From DASVAL01 sp035649575 (GTDB taxonomy: Bacteria > Planctomycetota > UBA1135 > UBA2386): DNA of 29,323 nt. The stretch covers positions 1-29,323 of the forward strand of contig DASRJH010000186.1 in the NCBI GenBank assembly GCA_035649575.1, given 5' to 3'. Made by a program: the position numbers and the translations under genes. Shown here in pieces: positions 8,888-17,275 of this stretch. The stretch's first letter is position 1. Each line of letters begins with the position of its first letter. The notes below the pieces were generated by a model. It had not been told where the DNA came from and ran no database searches. It saw only the letters and a program-made list of their open reading frames with translations.

Positions 8888-8916
8888 CGCGGCGCTGTGA
8901 GAGGATCAGCGCCGCG
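8888..8916. terminator. perfect 10-bp hairpin between convergent genes
   Basis: CGCGGCGCTG (8888-8897) is the exact reverse complement of CAGCGCCGCG (8907-8916), with a nine-base loop. It lies 17 bases after the stop of the discoidin-domain gene and 81 bases beyond the stop of the convergent glycosyltransferase gene. No U-tract follows on either strand, so it is a hairpin-only, possibly bidirectional terminator candidate. Confidence 0.5.
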
Positions 8917-8996
8917 CGTGCTGCTGGTCTCGTGCGCGCTCGCTTCGTGCGGCGCGACCTCGCCGCGTGTCGTTCGACCGCCGAGGAGTACGCAGC

Positions 8997-10541
8997 TCAG
9001 CCACCGCTGATGCGGGCCACGCGAGCGCCCAGGTAGCGTTGGTCGGCGCCCTTGATGGACACCGGCAGTTCGATGCTCACGGCCAGCGAGATGTCGACTT
9101 CCCGGTCGGTCCGCACGCTCCCCTCGGTGGGGAACTCGAGCGTGCGCCACTCGTGGTCCAAGGGCCGGGTGCCCAGGGTCTGCCCGTCGGCCTGGACGAT
9201 CAGTTGCTGCTGTCGGTCGGGGACGGCCGTCGAGGCCACGACGGACAGCGCGCCGGCGGACAATCGCAGGCTGACGCGAGCGTTGCGGTCGGACCAGCGG
9301 TAGGCCGTCCCGGCGTCGGACTCGATGCCGTGCCAGCCACCGATCAGCCCGCGCTCGTCACGGCCCATCACCACTTGCCGCCGCGCGTACTTCGGGTCCT
9401 CGTGCACCGACTGGAGAACGGCCAGGGTCTCCCGGGCGGTGCGCTCCCAGGTGAACGTTGCCGCCTGGACCATGCCGCGCCGGCGCAGGTCTGCCTGCAG
9501 TTCCCGGTCTCCGAGCACTTCCTCCAGGCGGGTGCAGAGGCTGGCGTCGTCGTACGGATCGTCGACATAGACGACCGCATCGCCACCGACTTCGGGGATC
9601 GACGTCACTCTCGTGGTCACCACCGGGGCGCCACAAGCCATCGCCTCGATCACCGGCAGACCGAAGCCCTCGTAGATCGTCGGGAAGACGAACACCGTGG
9701 CCGTGTTGTAGAGAGCAAGCAGTTCTTCATCCGTCGCGAAGCCCGTGAAGCAGATCTGGTCCGCGAGTCCACGCCGCTCGATCTCCTCGTAGACGCTCGA
9801 GTTCTTCCAGCCCGATCCGCCGGCGATGACGAGGCTGGCTCGACACCTGCCGCGCTTGCGCAGGGCGTCGTAGGCCTTGATCAGCGTTGTCAGGTTCTTC
9901 CGTGGCTCGATCGAGCCGACATACAGGATGAAGTCCTGCGCCGGGTCGAGCTTCTCGCGGATCCGTTCCGGCACCGTGCAGCTCTCCAGGCGACGGTACA
10001 TCGGGTCCGCGGCCAGCTGCGTGACGACCACCCAGTCCTCGGGCACACCCATGCGCGCGACGATCTCCCGCTTGGAGTAGTGGGAGATGGTGATCAGCTT
10101 GTCGGCCAGCCGCCGCGCGCGTTCGAAATGGAACTCGCAGTGGTCGGCGTTCTCCTTGGTGCTGAACTCGGGATGCACGCGGAACGAGACATCCATGAAC
10201 GAACAGACCTGGCGCCTGTAGTGCCGCTCCGGCACGTAGTGGAACGGACCGAAGAAGACGTCGGGGTTGCCGCCGACCAGCCAGTCCCGGCGCGCCCACG
10301 GTTTCTTCCACAGCCAGGCGACGAGGCTTCTCGGCATCCACCTCCGGGCCAACCGGAAGTTGGTCTGCCGTGGACAGAACGCCCGGCGGTGGTCGGCCGG
10401 GAGGAGCTCGTGGACGAAGGGATGCAGCAGATACCGGTTGCCGGTGTCCAGCCGCGCCATGGCGCCGACCAGCGAACGACCATAGGAGCCGAGCCCGGTC
10501 TTGGTCTCGGCCGTGCGCGTCACGTCGATCGCGATGAGCAC
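8997..10541 (-). CDS. GT4-family glycosyltransferase with C-terminal beta-rich extension
   Basis: A 514-residue protein that starts at GTG, six bases after the gmd stop, so the two are almost certainly co-transcribed and translationally close. It has the GT-B fold of family GT4: a glycine-rich N-terminal turn (TGLGSYGRSL, with TKTGLG at 13-18), the donor-domain start FILYVGSIEPRKNL (about 204-217), and EGFGLPVIEAMACGAPVV, whose E291 and E299 form the EX7E motif that contacts the donor sugar nucleotide. GT4 enzymes of this kind often use GDP-mannose. Residues about 398-514 are an added beta-rich domain (GGWHGIES, then YRWSDRNARVSLRLSAGAL) outside the GT fold, possibly for glycan binding. It probably works in the cytoplasm on surface-polysaccharide or glycoprotein precursors using a product of the gmd pathway. 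The acceptor is unknown. Confidence 0.9.
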   Translation of the reverse strand: MLIAIDVTRTAETKTGLGSYGRSLVGAMARLDTGNRYLLHPFVHELLPADHRRAFCPRQTNFRLARRWMPRSLVAWLWKKPWARRDWLVGGNPDVFFGPFHYVPERHYRRQVCSFMDVSFRVHPEFSTKENADHCEFHFERARRLADKLITISHYSKREIVARMGVPEDWVVVTQLAADPMYRRLESCTVPERIREKLDPAQDFILYVGSIEPRKNLTTLIKAYDALRKRGRCRASLVIAGGSGWKNSSVYEEIERRGLADQICFTGFATDEELLALYNTATVFVFPTIYEGFGLPVIEAMACGAPVVTTRVTSIPEVGGDAVVYVDDPYDDASLCTRLEEVLGDRELQADLRRRGMVQAATFTWERTARETLAVLQSVHEDPKYARRQVVMGRDERGLIGGWHGIESDAGTAYRWSDRNARVSLRLSAGALSVVASTAVPDRQQQLIVQADGQTLGTRPLDHEWRTLEFPTEGSVRTDREVDISLAVSIELPVSIKGADQRYLGARVARISGG

Positions 10542-10547
10542 GACCGG

Positions 10548-11525
10548 TCAGAGCGACTGGCGCTGCGCTTCGAGATCGGCGTGGACCATCATCCGCACGA
10601 GCTGTTCGAACTCGACGGCGGGTTTCCAACCCAGACGCTTCCGCGCTTTGGCCGGATCCGCGACCAGCAGCTGCACCTCGGCCGGGCGATAGAAGCGCTC
10701 GTCGACCACGACATGGTCCTGGTAGTTCAGGTCCAGCTCGCCGAACGCGACCTCGAGGAACTGTCGCACGGAATACGTGTGCCCGGTGCCGACCACGAAG
10801 TCGTCGGGCTCGTCCATGTTGAGCATGGCGTGCATCACCCGCACGTAGTCTCCCGCGAACCCCCAGTCGCGTTTGGCTTCGAGGTTGCCCAGCCGCAACT
10901 GCTTCTCGAGACCCAGCTTGATCCGTGCTGCCGTGGACGTGATCTTGCGCGTCACGAACTCGTGCCCGCGCCGGGGCGACTCGTGGTTGAACAGGATCCC
11001 GGTGCAGGCGTAGGTGCCGTAGGCCTCGCGGTAGTTCCGCGTCAGATCGAAGCCGGCCACCTTGGAGATGCCGTAGACCGAGCGCGGGTGGAACGGCGTC
11101 GTCTCGCGCTGCGGCGTCTCCACCACCTTGCCGAACATCTCCGACGAGCCCGCGAAATAGAACCGACACTTCGGGCAGGCGTCGTGCAGAGCCGCGAGCA
11201 CGAAGTGCGTGCCGTTGATGTTGGTCTGCATCGTCGAGAACTCGTCTTCGAACGAGTACGAGACGAAGCTCTGCGCCGCGAGGTGGTAGCACTCGTCCGG
11301 CTGCAGCCGTTGGATCACGCGATAGAGCGAGGGAAAACTCTCCAGCGAGGCCGCGTGCAACGTGAGCCGATCCTTGAACGGCGTCAGGCGCCACAGCCGA
11401 TGGCGGGAGTCTTCCAGGGCGACGCGGCGGACGATGCCGTGCACCTCGTAGCCCTTCTCGAGCAGGTACTCTGCCAGGTAGCTGCCGTCCTGACCGGTGA
11501 TTCCCGTGATGAGTGCTTTCTTCAT
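10548..11525 (-). CDS. gmd: GDP-mannose 4,6-dehydratase
   Basis: A 325-residue short-chain dehydratase that converts GDP-mannose to GDP-4-keto-6-deoxymannose, the precursor of GDP-fucose, GDP-rhamnose or GDP-perosamine. The NAD(P)-binding turn is GITGQDGSY (residues 8-16). Other GMD hallmarks are HLAAQSFV at 81-88, the Ser-Glu active-site pair in FAGSSEMFG (about 124-132), catalytic Tyr151-x3-Lys155 in YGISKVAGFD, and NHESPRRGHEFVTRKI. The ATG at 11525 was chosen because the Rossmann strand (MKKALITG) starts there; upstream in-frame codons are not family-like. It is somewhat shorter than typical enzymes (345-370), but all core motifs are present. It lies six bases upstream of the GT4 gene. 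No GDP-fucose synthase or reductase is present in the window, so the final sugar is undetermined. Confidence 0.96.
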   Translation of the reverse strand: MKKALITGITGQDGSYLAEYLLEKGYEVHGIVRRVALEDSRHRLWRLTPFKDRLTLHAASLESFPSLYRVIQRLQPDECYHLAAQSFVSYSFEDEFSTMQTNINGTHFVLAALHDACPKCRFYFAGSSEMFGKVVETPQRETTPFHPRSVYGISKVAGFDLTRNYREAYGTYACTGILFNHESPRRGHEFVTRKITSTAARIKLGLEKQLRLGNLEAKRDWGFAGDYVRVMHAMLNMDEPDDFVVGTGHTYSVRQFLEVAFGELDLNYQDHVVVDERFYRPAEVQLLVADPAKARKRLGWKPAVEFEQLVRMMVHADLEAQRQSL

Positions 11526-11582
11526 GAGCTCGCGGCGCGTCGTAAGTCCAGTGGCTCCAGCATGTCCAGAACCGCCCCCAAC

Positions 11583-11641
11583 CTTGCCCGGCTGCACTCG
11601 TCACGTCAAGCCATCGCTCGAGCCGTTCGAGCCCGCACGGC
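11583..11641 (+). repeat. possible degenerate copy of the intergenic repeat
   Basis: Within the 191-base gap between the GT-C gene and gmd, the plus strand shows CTTGCC, CGGC, ACTCG, GTCAA and then CTCGAGCC and GCCCGCACGG in the same order as in the repeats at 13356 and 19844, with small insertions. The tail GCCCGYACGG is shared with the 13356 copy. The alignment is by eye and may be coincidental. Confidence 0.3.
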
Positions 11642-11716
11642 GCCTTCTTTCCGGCCGTCTTCACAACGTCGACATCGCGACCGGCGTCCGCACGCCCCTC
11701 GGCGGAGCCGGCGGAG

Positions 11717-13300
11717 CTACTGCGCGAGGCGCACCCGGTAGACCCAGACGTCGCCGGCCTCTAGGCGCTCGGCCATCGTGTCGAGCAACTCGGTCATCGG
11801 CGAGTTGCGATGCTTGGGGTGCACGACGAAGCCGATGCGCCCCTTCGCCTTGATCTGCTGCGCCAGGTCGAACCACATTCTGACCTTCTCGGCGGTGTCG
11901 ACGCCGTAGGCTCCCAGCGAGGTGAGGCCGAACTGGACCTGCGTCGTGGGCGGGGCGCTCGTCAGTGTGGTCTGGCAGCCGACGAGGTGGGGCAGCGCCT
12001 GGTTCACGACGGCGATCGTGTCGTTCGTCTCGACGTACTGCCAGTGCGTGATGACTTGGTGCGTGCGCACGGTCCCCCAGGCGACCGTGGTGCCAGCGGC
12101 GAGCAGCAGCACGATGCCGGCGCCGCGCCAGAGCACGCCGCCGCGGCCGATCAGCCCCAGCCCGGCGACCGGTGCCAGCGCCGCCAGCCCCGCGAGCCCC
12201 GCGAACCCGTGCAGGAACCAGAACTCGTGGTCGACCGCGTGGCGGATCATCGCGCCGTAGTTCAAGAGGCCGGGAGTCAGCATCGCGAGCGCGCAGACGG
12301 CGAGGCGCCGCAGGCCGGCGCCGCGTACCCACGCCGCCGCGGCGCTGCCGAGCACGGCGAGCCCGAGCAGGAACTGGTTGGCGTAGTCGATGAACAGCAC
12401 CCGCATGGCGTGGAGGAAGCGGCCCAGGTCGACGGCCCCTTCGTCGACTTTGCCCTTCGCCATCTCACCCTCCATGTGCATCAGGTGCAGCAGTTCGCGC
12501 ACGAACCCCAGCGGGCCGCCGAACTCGAACCCGTAGTGCACGGCGAGCACCGCGAACGCGAGCATCGACACCGGCACGAACGACATCACCCACGCCACGG
12601 CGCGCCAACGTGCAGTCTGGTCCAGCGCCAGCACGAACATCGCAGGACCCCACCAGTAGCCGGAGTAGTCCCACGACGCGGTGACGAAGAACATCGCCGC
12701 GGTCGCGAGCCAACGGCCTCGGCTCGGTGCGTCGAGGTGGCGCTGGAAGCACCAGAGCGTCACCAGGCCGCAGCCCAGCACGGCGCCGTCCTGCAGCGCC
12801 ATCGGGCCGTAGTAGCCGACCAGCGGCGCCGACGCGAACAGCAGCGCGGTGAGGCCGGCGGCGACGGGACCGGCGCGCCCGCGCACGAGCCAGAACAGCG
12901 CCAGCAGGCCCGGCAGGAACACCACGAGTTGGCCGACGCGCAGCACCGTGGGCGTGTTGCCGAACAGGTAGCCCCACAGCGACAGATACAGCCAGTAGTA
13001 GGGCGGATGGTGGAAGTTGACGTTGCGCTGGTAGGTGCCGTCGTCGAGTTCGACGACGAACGTCGGCATGCCCCGCGTGACTCCGAGGCCGTAGGCCAGC
13101 GTGTGCGCGACCGCGACGTCGCTGTAGCGGGCCGCCACGCCGCCCCTCTGACCGTTTTCCCACGGATCGCCGATGTTCCGCAGACTCGCCGTCAGCAGGA
13201 TCACGGCGGCGGCCCCGAGCAGCAGCCAGCTGCAGCGCGCGGCGATCGCGGCGCGTCGGGCATCGGTGGCCGTCGCCGCGGAGGCGAGCGCGGATTCCAT
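11717..13300 (-). CDS. GT-C membrane glycosyltransferase (PMT/ArnT-like, PMT_2 type)
   Basis: A 527-residue polytopic membrane protein. The ATG at 13300 follows GGAG by four bases and is preferred to a TTG 15 codons upstream. After the first membrane helix comes an extracytoplasmic loop with acidic residues (NIGDPWENGQRGG, about 42-54), where GT-C enzymes of the PMT/ArnT type place their catalytic Asp/Glu. NFHHPPYYW (95-103) matches the HPPLYY motif of the same superfamily. Roughly ten further hydrophobic helices follow. A soluble tail of about 100 residues begins near VVNQALPHLVGCQ. Such enzymes transfer a sugar from a polyprenyl-phosphate carrier to lipid, protein or glycan on the outer face of the membrane. 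It lies upstream of gmd on the same strand, 191 bases away, so the three genes form a plausible glycan-assembly block. Confidence 0.8.
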   Translation of the reverse strand: MESALASAATATDARRAAIAARCSWLLLGAAAVILLTASLRNIGDPWENGQRGGVAARYSDVAVAHTLAYGLGVTRGMPTFVVELDDGTYQRNVNFHHPPYYWLYLSLWGYLFGNTPTVLRVGQLVVFLPGLLALFWLVRGRAGPVAAGLTALLFASAPLVGYYGPMALQDGAVLGCGLVTLWCFQRHLDAPSRGRWLATAAMFFVTASWDYSGYWWGPAMFVLALDQTARWRAVAWVMSFVPVSMLAFAVLAVHYGFEFGGPLGFVRELLHLMHMEGEMAKGKVDEGAVDLGRFLHAMRVLFIDYANQFLLGLAVLGSAAAAWVRGAGLRRLAVCALAMLTPGLLNYGAMIRHAVDHEFWFLHGFAGLAGLAALAPVAGLGLIGRGGVLWRGAGIVLLLAAGTTVAWGTVRTHQVITHWQYVETNDTIAVVNQALPHLVGCQTTLTSAPPTTQVQFGLTSLGAYGVDTAEKVRMWFDLAQQIKAKGRIGFVVHPKHRNSPMTELLDTMAERLEAGDVWVYRVRLAQ

Positions 13301-13355
13301 GTCGCTCCAGGGCGAGGCGGCGGCTGCACGCAGCAGGCGGCTCAACCCGAATCAA

Positions 13356-13452
13356 GGGGGATGGGAACAAGCTGCAGTTCCGGAACGCCCGGAACCCATT
13401 CCGGCACGATCTCTCTTGCCGGCACTCGGGTCAACGCCTTCTGGGCCCGTAC
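13356..13452 (+). repeat. intergenic repeat, copy 1 (full length)
   Basis: About 97 bases sharing order and sequence with 19844-19950. Shared parts are GAACAAGCTG, AGTTCCGGA, the 38-base core (13401-13438), which starts CCGGCACGATCTC and ends GTCAACGCC, and the GCCCG tail. The core is 37/38 identical to that at 21236 and 34/38 identical to that at 19890. Two alternative hairpins are possible: CCGGAA 13380-13385 with TTCCGG 13399-13404, or CCGGCA 13401-13406 with TGCCGG 13417-13422. It lies in the divergent gap between the GT-C gene and the gene at 13560; the core ends 121 bases before that ATG. Confidence 0.8.
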
Positions 13453-13513
13453 GGAAGCTGCTGATCTGACCCGCACCTCGACCGGACGGCCGCCCGAGCT
13501 CGTGGAAGAACGG

Positions 13514-13520
13514 TTACGCT
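13514..13520 (+). promoter_or_regulatory. candidate -10 element TACGCTG
   Basis: TACGCTG lies 39 bases before the ATG at 13560 and downstream of the intergenic repeat. It matches the TAYSCTG pattern found before the genes at 3761, 20045 and 22935. No clear -35 box was seen. Confidence 0.3.
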
Positions 13521-13559
13521 GTCGCCGTCGGACGCGTCCCCCGGTCGCGCGAGCAATCC

Positions 13560-14945
13560 ATGATCCATCGCTGGCACGTGCTCCGTGCGTTCGTTCTCGT
13601 CGCCGTCGCCGCGTCGGTCGTCGCGCAGGCAGGCGCACCGGGAGCGCCCGGCGCCCCGGGCGATGGCGCCGAAGTGCGGAAGAGCGGCGAGGCGTTCACG
13701 GTCATCTGCCACGGCGGCGAGGAATCGCTCGCCGAGCAGGCGCTCGCGATCGTCGAGCCCGTGTGGGCGCGCATCGGCACGCTGCTGGGCGTCGAGCAAC
13801 CGAAGCCGCCGCAGCCGGTCGAGGTGCACCTCTACCGGACGATCGCGGGCTACGAGGCTGCCGAGCAGAAGCTGACGGGCGGCAAGCTCGCGCGCAACCT
13901 GGCGATGACGCATCACGACAGCAGGACCGCGCACGTCGCGCTGCAGCCGCCTTGTCGCGACGAGGTGCTGCGCGCCGGCGGGCTGCCGTATCAGACCGCC
14001 GTGCTGCTCGCGTGGGAAGCCGCGCACGCCGCGCGCTACACGCTGTGCCCGAACTTCCGGGATCATCCCGAGTGGTTCTGCGACGGGCTCGCCGCGTTCG
14101 TCGCGGCGGCGGTCGTCGGCAAGGAGCAGCCCGGCGAGCGCGAGCGCCAGCCGCTGTGGTCGACGCACCTAGGCCGGGTGCAGCGGCTGCATGCCGCGAA
14201 GAAGCTGCCGCCGGCGAAGAGCGTGCTCGCGGACGCCGTCGGCGACCTCGATCTCGACGACCGCTACGCCGTGCGCGTCGTGTTCTTCGCGTTCCTCGCG
14301 ACGGAGCGCGCGGAGCAGCTCAGCAAGGTCGTCGCCGCGATCCGCACGACTGGCGGCGGCAGCGGCTACGCGAACAAGATTGCGGACGCGGCGAGGAGCG
14401 CGTTCGGCGCGGGCGTCGATCGCGACTTCGCGAAGTGGCTCGCCGCGCTGCGACCGCAGTGGAACGAGGTATTCCGCTCGCTCGAAGTGCGCGGCGACGA
14501 CTGGGTGCAGATCGCGTTCCCCGACAGGAACGCGATCGCGTGGCGCACCGAGCCCGTCGCCGGCAAGTCGCTGACGGCGCGCGGCCGGCTGCGCATCCTG
14601 CCCGGCGACAAGCAGCAGCTGAACCTCTTGTTCGCGAAGACGGACGCGGGCTTCCACACGATCGCGTTCGTCGCCGACCGGGGTTTCACGGTCTTCGACT
14701 ACGACGCCGCGAACGACCGCTTCGATCGCGTCGGCGAGGCGCACGCGCCGGGGCTGCGGCTCGGCGTCACAAGCGAGTTCCGCGTCGAGGCGACGGGCAA
14801 GAAGCTCGTCGTGCACCTCGACGACAAGCACTGGGACTTCGAGCTGCCGCGCACGCTGCCGAACGGAGTCACGTGGGGACTCGGTGCGCAGGCCGGATCG
14901 GCCGGCATCTGGCAAGCCGTCCGTGTGCCGGCGGGCAGCAAGTGA
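13560..14945 (+). CDS. exported metallopeptidase-like protein with degenerate zinc site (WExxH)
   Basis: A 461-residue secreted protein; the signal peptide cut is predicted at VVA|Q. Residues about 40-300 resemble the gluzincin-type (MA clan) peptidases common in planctomycetes: VEVHLYRTIAGYEA, then a helix where HExxH is expected, then HPEWFCDGLAAF, matching the P-x-W-hydrophobic-x-E-G-hydrophobic-A segment that supplies the third zinc ligand. Here the helix reads AWEAAHAARY, so the first His is Trp152; Glu153 and His156 remain, and the third-ligand Glu is Asp175. Proteolysis is therefore unlikely. Residues about 315-455 form a concanavalin A-like sandwich (NLLFAKTDAGFHTIAF, KKLVVHLDDKHWDFEL). 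It is paralogous to the gene at 22935. It is preceded by intergenic repeat copy 1 and followed by a terminator. No clear ribosome-binding site. Confidence 0.75.
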   Translation: MIHRWHVLRAFVLVAVAASVVAQAGAPGAPGAPGDGAEVRKSGEAFTVICHGGEESLAEQALAIVEPVWARIGTLLGVEQPKPPQPVEVHLYRTIAGYEAAEQKLTGGKLARNLAMTHHDSRTAHVALQPPCRDEVLRAGGLPYQTAVLLAWEAAHAARYTLCPNFRDHPEWFCDGLAAFVAAAVVGKEQPGERERQPLWSTHLGRVQRLHAAKKLPPAKSVLADAVGDLDLDDRYAVRVVFFAFLATERAEQLSKVVAAIRTTGGGSGYANKIADAARSAFGAGVDRDFAKWLAALRPQWNEVFRSLEVRGDDWVQIAFPDRNAIAWRTEPVAGKSLTARGRLRILPGDKQQLNLLFAKTDAGFHTIAFVADRGFTVFDYDAANDRFDRVGEAHAPGLRLGVTSEFRVEATGKKLVVHLDDKHWDFELPRTLPNGVTWGLGAQAGSAGIWQAVRVPAGSK

Positions 14946-14968
14946 CCCGCGCGATGACGCCGGTCACG

Positions 14969-14997
14969 GCGCAGCAGTGACTGCGCGGCGCTTTTTT
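14969..14997 (+). terminator. rho-independent terminator
   Basis: GCGCAG (14969-14974), loop CAGTGA, CTGCGC (14981-14986), then GGCGC and six T residues (14992-14997). It lies 23 bases after the stop of the 13560 gene, and its T-run touches the stop of the convergent propeller gene. Confidence 0.65.
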
Positions 14998-17141
14998 CAT
15001 TGGCCGAGTGCGATGCGCAGCCCCTCGCTGAACGCGAGTCCGAGCGGTGTCGCCGGCGCGAGCGTCACGGCCTGGAAGAAGAACAACTGTCCGATGAGCG
15101 CGGGGTTGTTCGGCAACGGCAGCGACACGGTCGCGAAGCCACTCGCGGAGGCCAAGGTCAGGATCGCGGCGAAGCCGGGCGTCACCAGCACCGTGCAGCC
15201 TGCGAACGGCAGGCTCGCGGCCGTCGGGGCGCCGGCGAGCAGTGCCGGCGCGTTCGGCGGCACGCCCGTGAGGTCGAACGCGAACGCGGCGTCCCCGACG
15301 CGCGGCAGTGCCGCGGCCGCGAGCTCCGCGGCGGGGCCACACGCGCTGCCGTAGCTCTTCGCGGCCGCCGGGGTCGGCACGAGCTCGCGCACGCCGAGGT
15401 GGTCGACCACCGTGACGCGTCCGGTCGGCCCGGTCACCGCGCGCGGCAACCAAGTCGCGATCGGCGTCGCCGAGCCGGCGCCGCCGACGACCGGCACGGT
15501 CGTCCAGGTCGCGCCGTCGTAGCTCAGCACCGAGGGCGCGGGACTGCTTTCGACGAACACGATGCGCTGGCTCGGAAAGTCGAACGCCATCGCGCCGGGC
15601 ACTCCCGGATGGATCGCGGTGGGCACGAGCTGCCAGCCGGTGCCGTTCCATTCCCAGGTGTCGGTGAGCGTCGTGATCGGGCCGGTCGTGAACGTCTTGC
15701 CAGCGGTGAGCACGGTCCGGTTGAGCAGCAGATCGTACGCCATCGCGGCGTCGTAGCGCGCCGGCGGCTGCGGTCCGCTGGTGTGCTGCTGCCACACGAC
15801 GCCGTCGAAGGTCCAGGTGTCGCCGAGCACCGTGCCGTCGTAGCCGCCGAACAGCAGTGCGCGGTTCGCGACGGGGTCGTAGGCGCACGCGGCGCTGCGC
15901 CGGTAGCTGGGCGCGCCCGCGGTCGGCAGGCTCGCCCACGCGGCGCCGTTCCAACGCCAGAAGTCGCCGATCGGTCCGCCGAGCACGTTGACGCCGCCGA
16001 ACACGAACGTGGCGGTCGGTGTCGTCCACATCGCGGCGTCGCCGCGCGCCGGGATCGTGCCGCTCGCGGTCAACGTCCAGGCGCCGTTCGCGAACGTCCA
16101 CAGGTCGTTCGACGGCACCTCCAGGTAGTTGCCGCCGCCGAAGCGATAGATGCCCGTGCCCGACAACGACGGTGCGACGCTCGCGAATATGCCCGGCGAC
16201 GGCAGGTAGCCGAGGCCCGGCCGCGGCGACCACTGCGCGCCGTTCCACGCGAAGACGAAGCCCTGGCGGTCGTGGGTGCCGAAGCCGCCGACCAGCAGCG
16301 TCTCGGCGCGCGCGTCGTCGTACACGAGCGCGCCCGGCACCGCGAGGTTCGCGATCGCGGCGGGCAACGCCGGCATCGCGCTCCAATCGGTGCCGTCGTA
16401 CTCGAAGTGCGCGACCGGGGCGCCGACTCCGGTGAGCAGCACCGTTCGCGCGCGCGCGGCGTCGAACGCCATCGACACCAACCAGCACCCCGGTGGGCGA
16501 TGCGCGGTCGCGATCGCCTGCCACGTCGTGCCATCCCACTCCCACGTGTCGTCGTACGCGGTCTGGTCGTAGCCGCCGAACAGCACCATGCGCTGGCGCG
16601 CGGTGTCGTAGGCGAGGCTCGCGCGGTTGCGCGCCGCGGGTCCCGTCGTCGCGACCAGCGTCCACGCGACGCCGTCGAACCGCCAGGTGTCGCCGAGCAT
16701 CGTGCCGGTGGCCACGTCCATGCCACCGAACGCGAGCACGGTGTTGCTCGTGGTGTCGTGCGCGAGCGCCATGCCCACTCGCAGGCTCGGCGCACCGGCG
16801 ACGGTCGCCGTCTGCCAGGACGACCCGACGCGTTCGCGGTGGACGAACGTCGAGGTCGACGAGTACCAGTCGTACTCGATCAACTGGCGCACGTGCTGCC
16901 GCGCGCGGTCGTACCACAGGAAGCCCGGCTGCGCGCCCACGTCCGCCGCCCGCCGCCAGATCGCGCCATCCCACTCGTTGCTGTAGTTCGACGAGCCGAT
17001 CGTGATCACACGCTGGCGCACCGGGTCGTAGCAGCCGAAGCGGACGGGTGGCGTCCCGTCGACGTAGCGGAGCTCCTGTGCGCGCGGCGCGGCGCTGGCG
17101 AGCACGAACAGCGGGAGAGCGGCAAGGCGGGCTGGGTTCAT
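14997..17141 (-). CDS. secreted Kelch-type beta-propeller protein with shared C-terminal domain
   Basis: A 714-residue protein. The ATG at 17141 starts the signal peptide (MNPARLAALPLFVLASAA); an upstream GTG would bury it. Predicted cleavage before QELRYVDG gives mature Gln. About ten Kelch-like blades run to residue 580, marked by pairs such as VLAFGGMD with GDTWRFDGVAW, VLFGGYDQ with DDTWEWDGTTW, LLFGGYDG with GDTWTFDGVVW, and FVFGGVNV with GDFWRWNGAAW. This repetition indicates one or two propellers. The last 120 or so residues start KSYGSAC and form the shared C-terminal domain (VTPGFAAILTL, then LPLPNNPALIG, FFFQAVTLAPATPLG). Kelch propellers bind proteins or carbohydrate; no catalytic residue was seen. 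On the minus strand, GTTACCGT lies about 28 bases upstream. It is followed on the same strand by no other gene. Confidence 0.85.
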   Translation of the reverse strand: MNPARLAALPLFVLASAAPRAQELRYVDGTPPVRFGCYDPVRQRVITIGSSNYSNEWDGAIWRRAADVGAQPGFLWYDRARQHVRQLIEYDWYSSTSTFVHRERVGSSWQTATVAGAPSLRVGMALAHDTTSNTVLAFGGMDVATGTMLGDTWRFDGVAWTLVATTGPAARNRASLAYDTARQRMVLFGGYDQTAYDDTWEWDGTTWQAIATAHRPPGCWLVSMAFDAARARTVLLTGVGAPVAHFEYDGTDWSAMPALPAAIANLAVPGALVYDDARAETLLVGGFGTHDRQGFVFAWNGAQWSPRPGLGYLPSPGIFASVAPSLSGTGIYRFGGGNYLEVPSNDLWTFANGAWTLTASGTIPARGDAAMWTTPTATFVFGGVNVLGGPIGDFWRWNGAAWASLPTAGAPSYRRSAACAYDPVANRALLFGGYDGTVLGDTWTFDGVVWQQHTSGPQPPARYDAAMAYDLLLNRTVLTAGKTFTTGPITTLTDTWEWNGTGWQLVPTAIHPGVPGAMAFDFPSQRIVFVESSPAPSVLSYDGATWTTVPVVGGAGSATPIATWLPRAVTGPTGRVTVVDHLGVRELVPTPAAAKSYGSACGPAAELAAAALPRVGDAAFAFDLTGVPPNAPALLAGAPTAASLPFAGCTVLVTPGFAAILTLASASGFATVSLPLPNNPALIGQLFFFQAVTLAPATPLGLAFSEGLRIALGQ

Positions 17142-17275
17142 CGGGGAGTACGCTGGCAGTCGTTTCGGAACGGTAACCCTCACTCGGCGCGTGGGTGCTT
17201 CGAGGCAGGAGGGTGGAGGGCGATCCGCAGCCGAGCAAATCGCATGCCCGGCGCGGCCCGGCGCACCACGAGGAC

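Noticed and set aside
8967..11741. Very long plus-strand open frame (over 900 codons) opposite the GT4 and gmd genes
   Set aside because: High G+C suppresses stop codons in antisense frames. The translation is His/Arg/Asp-rich without domains, while the minus strand encodes complete known enzymes.
13560..14945. Annotation as an active zinc metallopeptidase
   Set aside because: The expected HExxH reads WEAAH and the third ligand Glu is Asp, so catalysis is not supported despite the family resemblance.
11810..14980. Plus-strand open frame of about 1050 codons
   Set aside because: It crosses the antisense of the GT-C gene, the intergenic repeat and a different frame of the 13560 gene. The composition is low-complexity and no family is recognisable.
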